A DNA stretch of 64,000 nt, taken from NCBI GenBank assembly GCA_963691815.1, contig OY829662.1, positions 21,082,776 to 21,146,775 on the forward strand, read 5' to 3'. Shown here piece after piece: positions 46,701 through 55,589 of the stretch. How positions within the stretch are numbered: the stretch's first letter is position 1; each line of letters begins with the position of its first letter. This stretch comes from Echiichthys vipera. Taxonomy: Eukaryota; Chordata; Actinopteri; Perciformes; Trachinidae. The notes beneath the pieces are model-generated. The model saw only the letters and a list, made by a program, of their open reading frames with translations. It made no database searches and was not told where the DNA came from. Made by a program: the position numbers and the translations under genes.

Positions 46701-49700
46701 CAGCCCACGACACGACAAACACACACCTGGCAGTGTGAGGTAACAGCATCACACGGGAGTATTCTTGGACTGAGACTCCCTGCTGTCAGCGGTCGTGATG
46801 TGTGTCCTCAGATGTGACGCCGGGGCCTCTGGATTCCTTACGTTGAAACTTAAAACCTTCATGAATCAGTGCTGAGCCGACACATACTCCTGTGGGATCT
46901 ATACTGCATGTGGAGAGTAGCCGCTGATTGACTGCTGTTGATTAATGACATGGAGCACTGATGAAGGGAGAGGCTACGGAGGCAGAGGAGAAGCTTTAAA
47001 GTAGCTGTCTGAAGTTGACTGATGCCACCCTTTTTTTAAAGGTCCCATATTCTGCTCATCTTCAGGGTCATACTTGTATTTAAGGTTTCTACTCCAACAT
47101 GTTTAGATGCTTTAATGTTGAAAAAACACTTTATTTCTCTCATATTGTTTGTCTGAGGGCACGTCCACATGGAGACACGTTTTCCTGTATCACCTCAACT
47201 TTACTATCGTTTTGGCCAACCATCCACAGGCAGCCGGTGTTATCGGAGCCTGAAACCGGGTCCCAGAGTGGGAAGATTTGAAAACGCCCCCCATGGCGTT
47301 GTCGTCTGGACGGTGAAACCTCATACTTTGTTAAAGGATGCCGTCATCACCCCACCTCCGACCGCTAACCCCACAGCGTCACATAACAACAACGGTGCTG
47401 CTGCGTGAGAGGAGAGAGACGGACCCATAGACTGTTTACTGAACTGGACTCTGAGCCACATGCATGGGAATGAATTAGGCCGACCACAGATTTCTCACTT
47501 TTCCCTGATGCTCTGAATAAGGAGCTAAATTGGTCGCTAGTCGCCTTTTCTAAATCAAGTTGCTAAGAAGGTATGAAAAGTCTCTAAATGTAGTGAGAAA
47601 GTGCTTTGGGACTGGGAAGGGGCTCCCAGCAGCACCCTCTGCTCAGTGACGACACTAACTGCAGAGTGATCGGTGCATCAGAGTCCAACCAGCAAAAACT
47701 TCTCCACTAACACCAGAAACAGGGACACATTGTCTCTAGGATGGAGGAGGATTTGGGAAGAGAAACTCTCCGGTGTTTGTAGTCTCCACAGTGTCTCTCC
47801 GTCTCTTCTTCTCCGTTGTTGGTGTATTTCTGTGGCAGTTACAGCGCCACATCCAGGCCTGGCATGTGTACTACAGCGCTTTGAGCAGGGGTGCCCAATT
47901 CAGGTCCTGGAGAGCCACTGTCCTGCATGTTTTAGGATTCTTCCTGCTCTAACACACCTGATTCTAATCATGTGCACGTTATCAAACAGCTGAAGCTTGT
48001 ATAAGGTTTGAAAATCGTTCGGATCAGGTGTGTTAAAGCAGGGAGAAACCCAAAACATGCAGGACAGTGGCCCTCCAGGACCGTAACTGGGCACCCCTGG
48101 CTTTGCGTCTGTTTCACTGGCTTCATTTGGACGCAGATATTTCTTTAGCCAAGGCCGCGTGGACAGAATTTTTTTAAAGAACGACAAGAAAAAAGGCTGT
48201 CTTCGATCGTGTGGGCGTACCCTGAATATTCCTGTATTCACCCTCTGTCTAAAAACTCTCCGTTTTAGCGCCTGTCTCTTTAAGAACCCCCTCCTGAAAA
48301 AGCCCTGTCTGCTCTGATTGGTCAGCATTTCAGGGTCTTCTACATCTGCGCTCTCTGTGTCTCTGCACCGATCCCAGCTGACATCGGGCGTGAGGCGGGG
48401 TACACCCTGGACAGGACGCAAGTTTATCACAGGGCACATAGAGACGAACAGAGACAGACAACCATTCATACCTACGGGCAATTTAGAGTCATCAATTAAC
48501 CTAACACCTGCATGTCTTTGGACTGTGGGAGGAAACCGGAGAACCCGGAGAAAACCCCCGCAGACACGGGGAGAACATGCAAACTCCACACAGCCACATC
48601 TGAGATTTGAACCAGGAACCCTCTTGCTGTGAGGCAACAGTGCTAACCATCACACCTGTGGATATTATTAATTGATGTTGTAAATTGTGAATGTGTAGCC
48701 AATTCTTTGATACAGTATACGCCACTGGTCAGTTTAATCGAAAAGCTCTGTATCAATTTTTATGGACCGGTCGTACTGTTCATTCATTCATTCATCTTCA
48801 ACCGCTTGTCCCGGTCGGGGTCGCAGCGGTCGTTTGATTTCTTTGTAAAATCTTAATTGGGAATATAATTTAAGATGCAAATAAATGTAGTAAAGTTTTC
48901 ATTTTTTTCATTTCATTCCCCTTTATTTAAGCAGGAATATTCCCATTGAGATTTAAAAACTCTTTTCCAAGTGAGTCCTGGCAAAGACAACAGCAAAAAC
49001 ATACAAGTTTCACATTTAAAGAAGAAGAATTGAAGAAGAAGAATTCCTTTTTATTAATCCCGCAAGGGAAATTAAATTTTTTACACTCTGTTATTATACA
49101 GGTTACACAAACACAGGCCCAAAATACACATACGCACAAACAGGACCTATATACATGCAAATAATGGAACGGCGACCCTCAGGTTCCCAGCCGAGTCACC
49201 TATGGACTGAGCTACTGCCGCCCAAAACAGCACACAACTAAAACATGACACACAACTTAACAACTTAACAACCTAACTAAAGTAGAAAACTTTCTTTGTT
49301 GTATCATCGACACGCTGTCTTTTTACTTTGCAGGAAGGAAAAACAGCAGCGCTGCAGAAGGTAAAGAGCTGCATGGTGTGTTTTTGTAATGAGAATTACA
49401 TTAATTAAATGAGATGGGTGTTGTCATGTAGATGTGATTATCCTCTCATGATAAAGTGCATTCCCTTATAATCCTCTTGTTATCTCCCTCGTCTGTCACC
49501 TCAGTGAAGCCGCCGCCGTACGAGCCCAACGTCCCAGAACCCACCACCAGGGCTGACTTCATGAAATGTAAGAACTGTTTTTTTAATTTAATTTAAAGAA
49601 GCCTTTTAAACATCTCATGCAAAAGAAAGAGAAACCAGTTTTGACACTAATTAATGCTGCACAATATCCATTCAAGCTCTTAGTGGAAAATAGAGCGTGG

Positions 49701-51559
49701 AGTCTTCAGTGTGCAAAGATTAAATATCATAAATTCAATCAAATTCAGACTAATAGACAAAAAAAACATGTTAATTTAGGTAATAAAGACAGAATTTAAA
49801 AAAATAACATTAAATAATGTATTTTTGCTGCTATGAAAGAATTCATCACTTTAAGGCAGAATAATTAAATGAAATCATGCATTTACACATTTACCAATAA
49901 ATGTCACGTTTGTTTCTTGGGTCATTTACAAACAAATCTAATAAAGCCAAGTTTAATGTATTAACATACTGTACATGATGCTCAATATTCCTATTGATCT
50001 AATAAAAATTAATCAATTCAATTCAATTCAATTTTATTTATAGTGCAAAATCATAACAAAAGTTTTCTCAGGACACTTTACAGAGTAGGTAAAGACCACA
50101 CTCTATGACTTATTTATGATTTACATAGACCCAACAATTCCCCCGTAGAGTACAGTGGCAACGAAAACCTTCCCTATAACAGACAGGAACGTCAGACAGA
50201 CCCAGCTCTGTGGAGGACGGACGTCTGTCTGCACTGGAGGGAGGAAGAGAAGGAGAGAGAAGGAGAGAAAGACAGACACAAAGACAGAGACAGACACACT
50301 TCCAGTAACTATAATAATATCTATAGTAATGTGAATATGACTTATATGTTATGGCAGTTAATACAGCAGAATAGTAGAAACAAGCACAGCTAAGGTTATA
50401 GATTATAATAGCAGCAGGAAGCGTCATGCAGGACCAGGGCAGCAGGCACCACCACGATCAACAGAGACCTGAGAGACGATAAAACACAAACAACTCCAGG
50501 GAAGAAGTTGAGTTAGTAACATGCATTGATGAGACATGAATGATACAGACAGAGAGGAGAGAAGCTCCAGTAACAGGATCATCCCCCGGCAAACTGGGCC
50601 TATAGCAGCATCATTAAGCAGAACAAAATCAGCTTAAAAATAACAACATTGCTAATCAAAGATCTTCCACTGAACAGAAAGTGAATCATTTATATGTTTA
50701 ACTGCTTTTCTTTTTAGAATAAATACAATGTTAGAATATAATAAAAACAGTCTGAATGATATTTAATACAGTATTTTCTTTTTGTTGTTTAACACTGCGT
50801 TGTTTATTTGTGTCTGTGTAATATATTCCACCTCTTCCTGCTGTGTTGTTTCCTCTCAGATTGGCTCCCGGTTTCTTTAGATGATAAAACTGCACAGAAA
50901 CTGTTGTGGATTTCAGAGGGGGGGTCCAAAGTGGCCCGTACGTCAGAGGCCGTGTGCCCGTATCCCAACAGGCCTGAGAGATACGAGCACTCCCCACAGG
51001 TAGGTTTGGGTGGGGTCGTAATAATTACACATACAGAGGTGATGTCGTCCTAATCTTAGAATAAAGATCATTTTGTTTATTTCAGGTCAAACAAAGCAAA
51101 AACCTTTAATTTAACAATGCGCTTGTATGCTCCTTTTAGCTGCAATTTATATACAGAATTGTATCTAGGAATGAGGAACTAGATCAGATCTTTACTTAAG
51201 TTAAACTACCGATACAATAATGTAAGAATACTCCAAAACAAGTAAGGGGTTAAAATGTTTTTCTTACTTTCCACCACTCATTTCTTTAGAAACACTTTCA
51301 GGGTGGTAATCTGCTGGTATCTGAGAAACCTTTGACCCCTCAATAAACTGCGTCACACGGCCGGGCAGACATTTGGCGTCACATTTTCACTTAATGCTTC
51401 ATCAGGGTATCTTTCTTTCTTTACTGTATCAGAAAAATGCTCTTTCTAATTTCCCTGATTTTAACATCAAATCTTTGTTTTCTCTGACCAACAGTCTAAA
51501 AACGAATTTATTCTGTTAACTACTAGGAAAAGCGACCAATCTTATATTAAATCACAGGG

Positions 51560-51619
<60 letters not shown>

Positions 51620-52761
51620 GCACGCAACACCTCGACCCCCGTAAAAGACACGCTGGGTCTTTAAACGAGCCGCCAGGACTGCCTGTACTTTGTGATGTCA
51701 CAGTGTACATTGTGATGTTTCAGACAGTATGAGAAAAATAATGTGCTTTTTGAACATTAAAGCATATAAATGTGTTCTCGTAGAAACCCAAAATACAAAT
51801 ATGAACCTGAAAATGAGCAGAATACAGTCATTTAACTTTCGACTGTAACTACCTCACCTCCTATCCTCGTGAGTCCACCCTGATCTCTGAGCTCTGTTGT
51901 ATTTCTCTCTCAGATCAGTCTGGTAACGTGCGGCAGAGTAAATTTGGAGAAGTTTGCCCAAGCGACCGAACCAATCAGCGTTAGAGCAAGACGCTCACTA
52001 ACTCTTTTGCCTCTGGATCCTTCTGTTGAATATGGACCGGGCTCCTGAATTTGGGCCTTTGATCTGTAAATTTACGTTACACAAACGGAAAATATCCTTT
52101 ACCCACATGTTGTTTACTTTGCCTCGACACTCTGTTAGTACGTCATACACTTCGTTGATCTGATTGGCTGATTTGACCCGTCTATCACCAGGGGATTTAT
52201 CCAATCAGCAACCAGTATTTCCACCTCTTCGCAAAAGATCTCCAACCGAGAGTTCCCAGATGGATATGCTGAGCAAATGAGAATTATGCGAATCAATACA
52301 TCTGGCGGAGTCAGGTTACTCATTTCCTGCTTCCCTCCCTTCTCCAGGTGCTGTGTAAGGAGGGCCTGATGGGCTACCGAGGGTACTGGGAGGTGGACTA
52401 CGACGGCTGGGTGGTGATTGGGTTGGTCCTGGAGAGCGCGCCCCGGAAGAGCCAGGACGCCCGCGGACCCTGCGGCCTCGGGGAGAACAACAGCTCCTGG
52501 GGCGTCGGCTGGTCCGGCTCCTGCTACCAAGTGTGGCACAACAGCGAGAACACGGATGTCCAGCTCCCCCCGTCCCCCACCATGGGCATCTACGTGGACC
52601 AGCCCGCCGGCATCATTAAGTTCCTCACGGTGGAAGGCGGAGAGGGCGAGAAGGAGGTGCGGCTGCTATACAAGTTCAAAGCCAACGTCCAGGAGAAGAT
52701 TTTCCCCGGGTTCTGGGTCGGCACAAACTCGTACTGCCTTCTTCGGAAAAAGGATCAGTGA
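43670..52761 (+). CDS. PRY/SPRY (B30.2) domain protein, name not recognised
   Basis: B30.2 domains are protein-binding beta-sandwich modules; the partner here is unknown. Five exons (43670-43724, 49334-49360, 49505-49567, 50860-50999, 52348-52761; 699 bp) give 232 residues. Residues 1-48 form a basic/proline-rich tail (MPVPKRAGRKNSSAAE, VKPPPYEPNVPEP). The PRY half (49-95) has LDDKTAQKLLWISEGGSKV and CPYPNRPERYEHSPQ. The SPRY half (96-232) has VLCKEGLMGYRGYWEVDYDG, WVVIGL, SSWGVGWSGSCYQVWHN, MGIYVDQPAGIIKFL and FPGFWVG. No RING, B-box, coiled coil or signal peptide is seen, so this is not a complete TRIM. The start could instead be the second ATG at 43703 (221 residues). A polyadenylation signal follows at 53069. 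Domain call very sure; orthology unknown. Confidence 0.9.
47155..48224. mobile_element. hAT-like element inserted in the TTAA MITE
   Basis: Termini GAGGGCACGTCCACAT and, reversed, CAGGGTACGCCCACAC are imperfect inverted repeats. The interior (ACACGTTTTCCTGTATC, GGTGAAACCTCATACTTTG) has no intact transposase. A clean 8-bp duplication is not seen, so the hAT label is tentative. Confidence 0.45.
47886..48099. mobile_element. Palindromic hAT-like MITE with 8-bp target duplication
   Basis: Termini CAGGGGTGCCCAATTC and, reversed, CAGGGGTGCCCAGTTA. The flanks GCTTTGAG (47878-47885) and GCTTTGCG (48100-48107) match at 7 of 8. The arms TCCTGGAGAGCCACTGTCCT and AGGACAGTGGCCCTCCAGGA pair. Same family as 20089-20298. 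It lies inside the 47155-48224 element. Confidence 0.8.
48361..48655 (-). repeat. tRNA-derived SINE (family A), tail missing
   Basis: Body from CACCGATCCCAGCTGACATC to the head GAGGCAACAGTGCTAACC, with a B-box remnant GATTTGAACCAGG. The (GAAT)n tail block is missing here, and an isolated tail block lies 120 bp downstream at 48779-48827. Confidence 0.7.
48779..48827 (-). repeat. SINE family A tail fragment
   Basis: TTCATTCATTCATTCATCTT, CAACCGCTTGTCCCGGTCGG, GGTCGCAG: only the last ~50 bp of the SINE. Confidence 0.65.
48905..49005 (+). repeat. Retroelement tail fragment
   Basis: CCCCTTTATTTAAGCAGGAA, TATTCCCATTGAGATTTAAA and CTCTTTTCCAAGTGAGTCCT form a common teleost repeat end (reverse of a 3' tail). 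The exact family was not determined. Confidence 0.4.
49028..49222 (+). repeat. Dispersed repeat, family E
   Basis: Second copy of 29300-29573: CCTTTTTATTAATCCCGCAA, CTCTGTTATTATACAGGTTA, AACAGGACCTATATACATGC, GACTGAGCTACTGCCGCC; the central 70 bp is missing. Confidence 0.6.
49334..49360 (+). CDS. SPRY gene exon 2 (27-bp microexon)
   Basis: The acceptor CTTTGCAG and donor GTAAAG bound 27 bp that complete GGA and encode RKNSSAAE plus one base. Removing it would keep the frame. Supported by phase with both neighbours. Confidence 0.75.
49505..49567 (+). CDS. SPRY gene exon 3
   Basis: 63 bp encoding VKPPPYEPNVPEPTTRADFM-K; acceptor GTCACCTCAG, donor GTAAGA. Divisible by three, as is exon 2. Confidence 0.82.
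50013..50640 (-). mobile_element. Rex1-like LINE 3' UTR, minus orientation
   Basis: In reverse complement it starts near CTGCTATAGGCCCAGTTTGC, continues CATTCATGTCTCATCAATGC and AGGTCTCTGTTGATCGTGGT, and ends TATAAATAAAATTGAATTGA. The 5' part matches 63835-64000, which follows a LINE C-terminal coding end, so this stretch is its 3' UTR. It lies in SPRY intron 3. Confidence 0.75.
50860..50999 (+). CDS. SPRY gene exon 4 (PRY half)
   Basis: Completes Tyr and encodes WLPVSLDDKTAQKLLWISEG to NRPERYEHSPQ; acceptor TTTCCTCTCAG, donor GTAGGT; ends in phase 0. Confidence 0.92.
51566..51618. repeat. (TA)n microsatellite, about 26 copies
   Basis: Pure TA run in SPRY intron 4. It abuts the left-truncated TTAA-MITE copy at 51640-51830 (TTTAAACGAGCCGCCAGGAC ... 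AAATGAGCAGAATACAG). Confidence 0.9.
51640..51835 (+). mobile_element. TTAA MITE, left end lost
   Basis: GACTGCCTGTACTTTGTGAT, TAGAAACCCAAAATACAAAT and CCTGAAAATGAGCAGAATAC match the 34684-35156 element in the same orientation; the interior is deleted. Confidence 0.5.
52348..52761 (+). CDS. SPRY gene exon 5 (SPRY half and stop)
   Basis: 138 codons from VLCKEGLMGYRGYWEVDYDG to YCLLRKKDQ, TGA at 52759. The acceptor CCTTCTCCAG precedes it. Codon third positions are strongly GC-rich compared with the flanking introns, which supports coding use. Confidence 0.95.
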   Translation: MLCKEGLMGYRGYWEVDYDGWVVIGLVLESAPRKSQDARGPCGLGENNSSWGVGWSGSCYQVWHNSENTDVQLPPSPTMGIYVDQPAGIIKFLTVEGGEGEKEVRLLYKFKANVQEKIFPGFWVGTNSYCLLRKKDQ

Positions 52762-53068
52762 CGCAGCGGAGGTGTTGAGCGTGCGGTGTAAACCGAAGCA
52801 GGTGTCGGAGAGGGAGGTGGAGAAGCTTGTGATGTTTGGGGAACAAGAGTTGCTAATAATGTCAAGCAGAAAGTTTGTTTTCTCTGGTTGCATGAAGAAA
52901 GCATATTCGACTCATTATAACCAAAGATGGCTACTTATTTTATTTACTATCGTGAATCTATTTATGTACTTTTGTTTAACGTAGAATTTTAGGCTTGGAT
53001 GTTTTTGTAACACGCAGGACTTTGCATGCTTGTGTATCTGAAGAGCCTGCATCTTTTTTTATGTAGTC

Positions 53069-53074
53069 AATAAA
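53069..53074 (+). promoter_or_regulatory. Polyadenylation signal of the SPRY gene
   Basis: AATAAA 308 bp after the stop codon, followed by GTGTAAGAAATAACG and a T/G-rich stretch (GCATTGTTTCTGTGTG). Confidence 0.65.
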
Positions 53075-53240
53075 TGTAACTATTGTGTAAGAAATAACGT
53101 TGCATTGTTTCTGTGTGCATATCAGGCCTGAGCAGGTCATTTCTTCACTGCAGTAGAGAGCTGGGGCCCTCTAGAGGCCTGTGATGACACTGCATCCTCA
53201 CAAATATACAAGGACTCTCTTGTTCTCTTGGTGTTGCTCC

Positions 53241-53246
53241 TTTATT
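53241..53246 (-). promoter_or_regulatory. akt1s1: Possible polyadenylation signal of akt1s1
   Basis: TTTATT on the plus strand is AATAAA on the minus strand. Use would give a 3' UTR of about 2.2 kb ending roughly 150 bp from the SPRY gene signal. A nearer alternative is at about 54875-54881. Neither is proven. Confidence 0.3.
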
Positions 53247-53771
53247 TGAAACATAAAAGTACTTAACGGAACATTTATTTGTTTTTCGAGATGTCAGAGA
53301 TGGACATTTGCTCCTTTCAAATCAAACCCATCTCTTTCTTTCTCTCGCACTTCTTTTTTTCATTCATCCAGTCGTTCAAACGAGATCTCTCCAGAGCAAA
53401 AGAAAGAAACTATAACTCAGTATTTTGATTTTACAATCATTCGATCAGTCAGTCATTCATTGGCAAAAAGTACAAACAGGCATGTTACGTGGAGGTGCTG
53501 GTGTCCTCCGCTCACATTTTTTTTTTTTGAAAAAGCCCCGAGCTTCATGTTAAGTCGACCCTCTCTCTGGTTTCTGCCCCTTTAAGGATAAGATTGGTGT
53601 GTTTTTTTGGGGGGATGGACGTCAACATCTGGCCTACTGGTCAACCTACCCGGTAAATAACAGGAGCGGGCAGAGGAAACATCCATGTGGTCACTGGCTC
53701 TTGTGCTGCATGCTAAACTTTAGCACATTTGTGGCTAAATGACGGCAGGGCCATGAGCTCCAGCTGGGAGA

Positions 53772-54155
53772 CGGTGTGGTTAGCTTAGCATAAAGACTGG
53801 AAGCAGGTGGAAACAACCAACCTGGCTCGCTCCAAAGTTCAGAAATACACACACTTTTAAAGTTTACCAACTAACAAGTTGTATTTCAGTTCTTTAAAAA
53901 AAAGGAGCTGAACACAGTTTGTTTGTATCTAATTTCACACAAGAATGGAACTTTTGACATAGATGCTAACAGGCTAACACGTCCTGTGAAATGGTCACAG
54001 GACGTCACCTGTTATTTTTCATTTCTGCTTGTGGTCCAAAAAATTATGTAAAATGTGAATCGGTGAACTTTAGAGGTAGATTTTTGAACTTTGGAGAGAG
54101 CCACTTTAGCAGTTCCCTCTGCTTCCACGCTACGTTATGCTAAGCTAAGCAAAGG
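53772..54155. mobile_element. MITE with inverted TTAGCTTAGCATAA ends
   Basis: TTAGCTTAGCATAA at 53780-53793 and TTATGCTAAGCTAA at 54135-54148 are perfect 14-bp inverted repeats, extended imperfectly (GACTGGAAGCAG / CTGCTTCCACG). Non-coding; a common teleost repeat type. Precise outer ends not set. Confidence 0.6.
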
Positions 54156-54159
54156 TAAG

Positions 54160-55393
54160 CAAACCACCTCTGAGGATTAGTTCCAAACTTCTTCAGACAT
54201 AAGAGCGTCAAATGAGTTGCGATTTTCCTAAGATTCATTAAAACTAATTTTAAATCATGTTCTAGAAGTTGGGCTGAACTAGGATAGAGTATAAGGGTAA
54301 AAAGTAATACGGGGCTTGCAGAGGGGGGGTTATATTGGGTTATAACGGATTTCCGAGATTAAAGTGGTAAATTGACGAGAAAAAACTTCAAAGAACAACT
54401 TAACTTAAATATTCTCTGAGATTATAAAGTCATTAAAAAAAATGTCATCAAGGAACCACATCGCTTCACTCTACAAGGTTGGATCAACATCACGCCACGG
54501 AGGCCGCTTCTTTCCGTGTATTAATCAGCATGGGATGACCTCATCAAATAATACTATGCAACAAGATTTAACAAGAACAAAATACTTAAGATTGGGCCTA
54601 CTCAGAAGAAAACAACACACCGATTTGGACGAGGGGATAGGAGCTGCAAAGCGACAGACAGGTGAAAAGATGAAGCTGGTTACATTTACGGTCACCGCAA
54701 CAGGGATTTGTGGCCCAGACGGAAACATGATACGCAGCGGCGGCGTCTGAGAGTGATGAAGTTGATGTAACCAGGCAGAGTGAAGCGATGTTCTTTGACA
54801 CAATTTTTCCCCTTTTTGTAAATTCCTCACAAAGGGTGTTTTCTCAGATAATATCCCCCTTCTCCCAGCTCCTTGATTTATTTGTTCTTACCTACAAAGG
54901 CCCTACTCTTAGCCACATATCGTTTAATGTACCGTAGCGTTTAGCATTCAGCACAGGAGCCAATGATCAGCCGGGTACACGCGGCTGCTCCCCACTTCAC
55001 AGGTAACCTTACCAAAGGGCAAGCTTCTCAAAACCTTTAGCAGCACACGAGGTGCGTAACAATTAACACTTAGCGGTGCCAGTTAGACTGCTATACACAC
55101 TGTTTTAGTGTTGGTCAGTGGGGTGGGGGGGCACTACACACATCTTGAGGTCCAATCCTGACGTAGTGTTGTGGATGGTGTTGTGATGTGTAGTGACAGG
55201 TGGGTATAGTGTTGAAAATGTTATTAGTGTTCATAACAACATTTGTTTTGTTTCCTCGAAGCGTGTGCCGTTAATTTTTGGTTAGTGAGAAATAAATGGA
55301 GGTACTAGCTTTAACACTGTTTCACATACTGCACGTCACATCTGCCAGCCGACCCTCCCGTCACCACAACCTTTATCTCTCCCTCTATCCCTT

Positions 55394-55396
<3 letters not shown>
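54160..55396. other. Non-coding, possibly akt1s1 3' UTR
   Basis: No gene recognised. The open frame at 54442-54750 has no family resemblance and overlaps others on the opposite strand. Confidence 0.35.

Positions 55397-55398
<2 letters not shown>

Positions 55399-55453
<55 letters not shown>
55399..55453. repeat. (CT)n microsatellite touching the akt1s1 stop codon
   Basis: About 27 CT repeats on the plus strand, (GA)n on the coding strand. The first two bases of the repeat side overlap the TGA stop (55454-55452), so the 3' UTR starts as GAGAGA. Confidence 0.9.
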
Positions 55454-55456
<3 letters not shown>

Positions 55457-55589
55457 GCTTGAGGGAGAAGTCTCCCGTGTTGAGACGGGGCCGAGGCAGC
55501 GCCCCGAACATCTCGGTGCCATCGTTGGCCCCGGGGGCCAGCAGGGCCTTCATACTGGCAGCGATGTGCTCCAGGTCAGCACAGCCCAC
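55452..55589 (-). CDS. akt1s1: akt1s1 coding exon 5 (Akt site, stop)
   Basis: Encodes VGCADLEHIAASMKALLAPG then ANDGTEMFGALPRPRLNTGD-FSLKH. The acceptor in coding sense is CTTTCAG; phase 0. Confidence 0.94.

Larger units (their letters stand above)
47036..48345 (-). mobile_element. TTAA MITE copy split by a 1.07-kb insertion
   Basis: 47036-47154 (TTAAAGGTCCCATATTCTGC, TCTACTCCAACATGTTTAGA) and about 48225-48345 (TATTCACCCTCTGTCTAAAA, CTGTCTCTTTAAGAACCCCC) are collinear with the reverse complement of 34684-35156. The break falls between GTCTGA and ATATTCC-like text. The far TTAA end is not preserved. Confidence 0.6.

Noticed and set aside
47900..48637. 245-codon minus-strand open frame
   Set aside because: It crosses a hAT-like MITE, the split TTAA MITE and a SINE; it is a chance frame through repeats.
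52418..52984. 188-codon plus-strand frame rich in Arg, Pro and Ala
   Set aside because: It is a shifted-frame shadow of the GC-rich SPRY exon.
54442..54750. 102-codon plus-strand frame
   Set aside because: Overlaps a similar-length frame on the opposite strand and shows no domain; probably chance in akt1s1 3' flank.
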